Assembly: GCF_006715045.1 (NCBI RefSeq)
Contig: NZ_VFML01000001.1
Coordinates: 1,828,501-1,892,500 of the forward strand
Source: Amycolatopsis cihanbeyliensis
GTDB lineage: Bacteria; Actinomycetota; Actinomycetes; Mycobacteriales; Pseudonocardiaceae
Direction: 5' to 3'
DNA: 64,000 nt
The notes under the pieces: generated by a model
The model's input: the letters and a program-made list of their open reading frames with translations, nothing else
What the model was told of the DNA's origin: nothing
Databases searched by the model: none
Shown: in pieces, positions 62,283 to 64,000 of the stretch
Numbering within the stretch: the stretch's first letter is position 1
Layout of the letters: every line of letters begins with the position of its first letter
Program-made: the position numbers and the translations under genes

Positions 62283-63791
62283 TTACATCATCTCCTCGGT
62301 CAGCGGCAGCATCACGGTCTTCAGCTCGGTGTAGGCCTCGAAGGCGGACCGGCCGCCCTCCCTGCCGAGCCCGGACTGCTTGAAGCCCCCGAACGGCAGG
62401 TGCGGTTCCACCTGGAAGCCGTTGATCCCGATCGTTCCGACCCGCAGCCTGCGGGACACGCGGAAGGCGCGCTGCACGTCGGCGGTGAACAGCCCGGCGC
62501 CGAGCCCGTACTCGGTGTCGTTGGCCAGCCGGACCGCCTCCTCCTCGTCGTCGAAGGGGACCACCGCGAGCACCGGGCCGAAGATCTCCTCCTGCGCGAT
62601 GGTGGCCGCGTTGTCCACATCGGCGAAGATGGTCGGTGCGACGAAGTTGCCCGCGGCGAGGTCGCCTTCCAGCCGTTCCCCGCCACAGACCAGCCTGGCC
62701 TCTCGCTTGCCGGTTTCGATGTAGCCGAGCACCCGCTCCAGCTGGCGCTCGTTGATCAGCGGGCTGGAGATCACCCCGGGGTCGAAGGGGTCGCCGTAGG
62801 TGATCCCCGCGGTCATGCCCTGCGCGGCCGCGATGAACTCCTCGTAGACATCCCGCTGCACCAGTGCCCTGGTGTTGGCGACGCAGGCCTGCCCGGACAG
62901 GCCCATGGTGACCGCGCCGGTCACGGTCGCGGCGGCCAGCCCCACGTTCGGCGCGTCGCCGAACACGATCGCCGGGCTCTTCCCGCCGAGCTCCAGCGAC
63001 ACCCGTTTCAACGTGCCCGCCGAGGCCTCCACGATGCGCTTGCCCACCGCCCTGCTGCCGGTGAAGCTGACCTTGTCCACGTCGGCGTGGGTGATCAGCG
63101 GTTCGCCGACGGCCTCGCCGGTGCCGGTGACGACGTTCAGCGCACCGGCAGGCAGCCCGGCCTCGGCCAGCAACTCCACCATCCGCAGCACCGCGAAGGT
63201 GGCGTACTCCGAAGGCTTCAGCACCACCGTGCAGCCTGCCGCCAGCGCGGGCGCGACCTTCTGCGCGAACAGCAGGAAGGGTGCGTTCCACGGCAGGATC
63301 GCGGCGACCACGCCGATCGGTTCGCGGAAGGTGGCCGCGAGGTGGTCGCCGCCCTGGTACGGCGGCAGGGTCTGCCCGCCCACCTTGTCCACCCAGCCCG
63401 CGTGATGGTCGAACACGTCGGCGGCCGCGCCGACCGAGGTGGCGTAGATGCCGCCGAAGGACAACGGGACGGAGTTGTCCAGCGCCTGCAGGGCGCGCAA
63501 CTCGTCGGCGTGCTCGCGCAGCAGGTTCGCGTAGCGGTGCAGCACCCCGATGCGCACGCCCGCCCTGGAGTTGGGCCACTCGCCGGAGTCGAAGGCCCTG
63601 CGGGCGGCGGCCACGGCGTCGTCCACATCGGCGCGGCCCGCCGCGGCGAACTCGCCGACATCCTCCCCGCTCGCGGGATGGCGGTGGGTCCAGGTGGCGC
63701 CCTCGCGGGCCGGCCCCCACTGGCCGTCGACGTAGAGCAGACCGGTCTTCAGGCCGAGCGATTCGCGGTGCGGTTGCACGGTGAGCGGCAT
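62283..63791 (-). CDS. Aldehyde dehydrogenase (NAD-dependent, ALDH superfamily)
   Basis: A 502-aa ALDH. VTGTGEAVGEPL and FTGSRAVGKRIVEAS form the cofactor site, LELGGKSPAIV contains the general-base Glu, and SGQACVANTR the catalytic Cys. The C-terminal oligomerisation motif PFGGFKQSGLGREGG is intact. Full length with no frameshift. Between two SDR genes ahead of an mce operon, it probably oxidises an aldehyde made from an imported lipid, perhaps in sterol or terpenoid side-chain breakdown; the substrate is inferred from context only. Confidence 0.93.
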   Translation of the reverse strand: MPLTVQPHRESLGLKTGLLYVDGQWGPAREGATWTHRHPASGEDVGEFAAAGRADVDDAVAAARRAFDSGEWPNSRAGVRIGVLHRYANLLREHADELRALQALDNSVPLSFGGIYATSVGAAADVFDHHAGWVDKVGGQTLPPYQGGDHLAATFREPIGVVAAILPWNAPFLLFAQKVAPALAAGCTVVLKPSEYATFAVLRMVELLAEAGLPAGALNVVTGTGEAVGEPLITHADVDKVSFTGSRAVGKRIVEASAGTLKRVSLELGGKSPAIVFGDAPNVGLAAATVTGAVTMGLSGQACVANTRALVQRDVYEEFIAAAQGMTAGITYGDPFDPGVISSPLINERQLERVLGYIETGKREARLVCGGERLEGDLAAGNFVAPTIFADVDNAATIAQEEIFGPVLAVVPFDDEEEAVRLANDTEYGLGAGLFTADVQRAFRVSRRLRVGTIGINGFQVEPHLPFGGFKQSGLGREGGRSAFEAYTELKTVMLPLTEEMM

Positions 63792-63817
63792 GAGCTGGCT
63801 CCTCGGTGTGGGTGGGT

Positions 63818-64000
63818 TCAGGGCAAGGCGAGGATCTCCGGCGCGGCGAACATCCGTGCCGGGTCGCGTTCGGTGAAGTAACCGCCGACGGTGTCCGCGA
63901 GCTCGGCGAGGGTCCAGGTGTCGCCGGTGGTGTCGAACCGCTGCTCCACCGAGGGTGGCCGGAGCAGGGCGACCATGCCGCCGTGCACCACGAACACCTG
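63818..64000 (-). CDS. Short-chain dehydrogenase, C-terminal end (partial)
   Basis: The last 60 codons of a gene that enters from the right edge: QVFVVHGGMVALLRPPSVEQ, then RFDTTGDTWTLAELADTVGG and RDPARMFAAPEILALP before a TGA at 63818. The QVFVVHGG stretch and the trailing segment resemble the C-terminus of SDRs often annotated in fatty-acyl/steroid clusters, but the NAD motif lies outside the window. It is probably the first member of the SDR-ALDH-SDR-mce unit seen here. Confidence 0.65.
   Translation of the reverse strand, partial: QVFVVHGGMVALLRPPSVEQRFDTTGDTWTLAELADTVGGYFTERDPARMFAAPEILALP

Overview
This 64 kb window is high-GC actinobacterial DNA, most likely from the Pseudonocardiales (Amycolatopsis/Saccharopolyspora-like). 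The evidence is GC-biased third codon positions, many GTG starts and ATGA/GTGA stop-start overlaps, a SAM-IV riboswitch and an actinobacterial ileS T-box, XRE/DUF397 gene pairs, a Wag31-type DivIVA, a full mce operon, and a MurE with the DNPR motif of meso-diaminopimelate enzymes. The genus cannot be fixed from sequence alone. No rRNA, tRNA, CRISPR array or insertion sequence was seen.

Region 1 (1-16.2 kb) is mixed metabolism. It opens with a decayed photolyase remnant and a hydrogenase-type maturation protease. Next is an overlapping pair, a beta-phosphoglucomutase-like HAD enzyme and a GH65 phosphorylase, which together would turn a phosphorolysed alpha-glucoside into glucose 6-phosphate. 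Then come a Ppx/GppA enzyme, a class F sortase homologue lacking its catalytic His, two tandem DUF885 genes (one frameshifted), an AsnC-like HTH/Pro-rich protein, a methyltransferase, and a DUF222/HNH gene behind a LexA-type box. RluD, LspA and a SAM-IV-controlled class V aminotransferase close the region.

Region 2 (16.2-28.8 kb) holds a K+/H+ antiporter homologue, DUF167, a penicillin-binding protein, a response regulator/histidine kinase pair with a small Asp-rich membrane protein, and T-box-controlled ileS. It ends with an XRE/DUF397 regulatory locus with divergent small genes and TGCA-type palindromes between them, followed by two unknown membrane proteins.

Region 3 (28.8-51.1 kb, minus strand) is the division and cell-wall (dcw) cluster. 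Transcription runs murE-murF-mraY-murD-ftsW-murG-murC-ftsQ, then after a 7 kb interruption ftsZ-pgeF-yggS-sepF-yggT-divIVA. The interruption (33.7-40.6 kb) carries a DUF1365/FAD-oxidoreductase pair, a membrane protein plus pentapeptide-repeat pair, a DinB protein, two tandemly duplicated lipoproteins and a secreted-protein gene broken by an in-frame TAA. The last three are visibly less GC-biased than the flanks.

Region 4 (51.2-64 kb, minus strand) is a complete mce lipid-import operon, yrbEA-yrbEB-mceABCDEF plus two Mce-associated genes. It is preceded by a steroid-dehydrogenase-like SDR, an aldehyde dehydrogenase and the end of another SDR, which suggests import and oxidation of a sterol or other lipid. 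It abuts murE, where ftsI/ftsL/rsmH/mraZ normally sit, so the dcw cluster is interrupted on two sides. An 81-bp in-frame tandem repeat lies at the start of the first Mce-associated gene.
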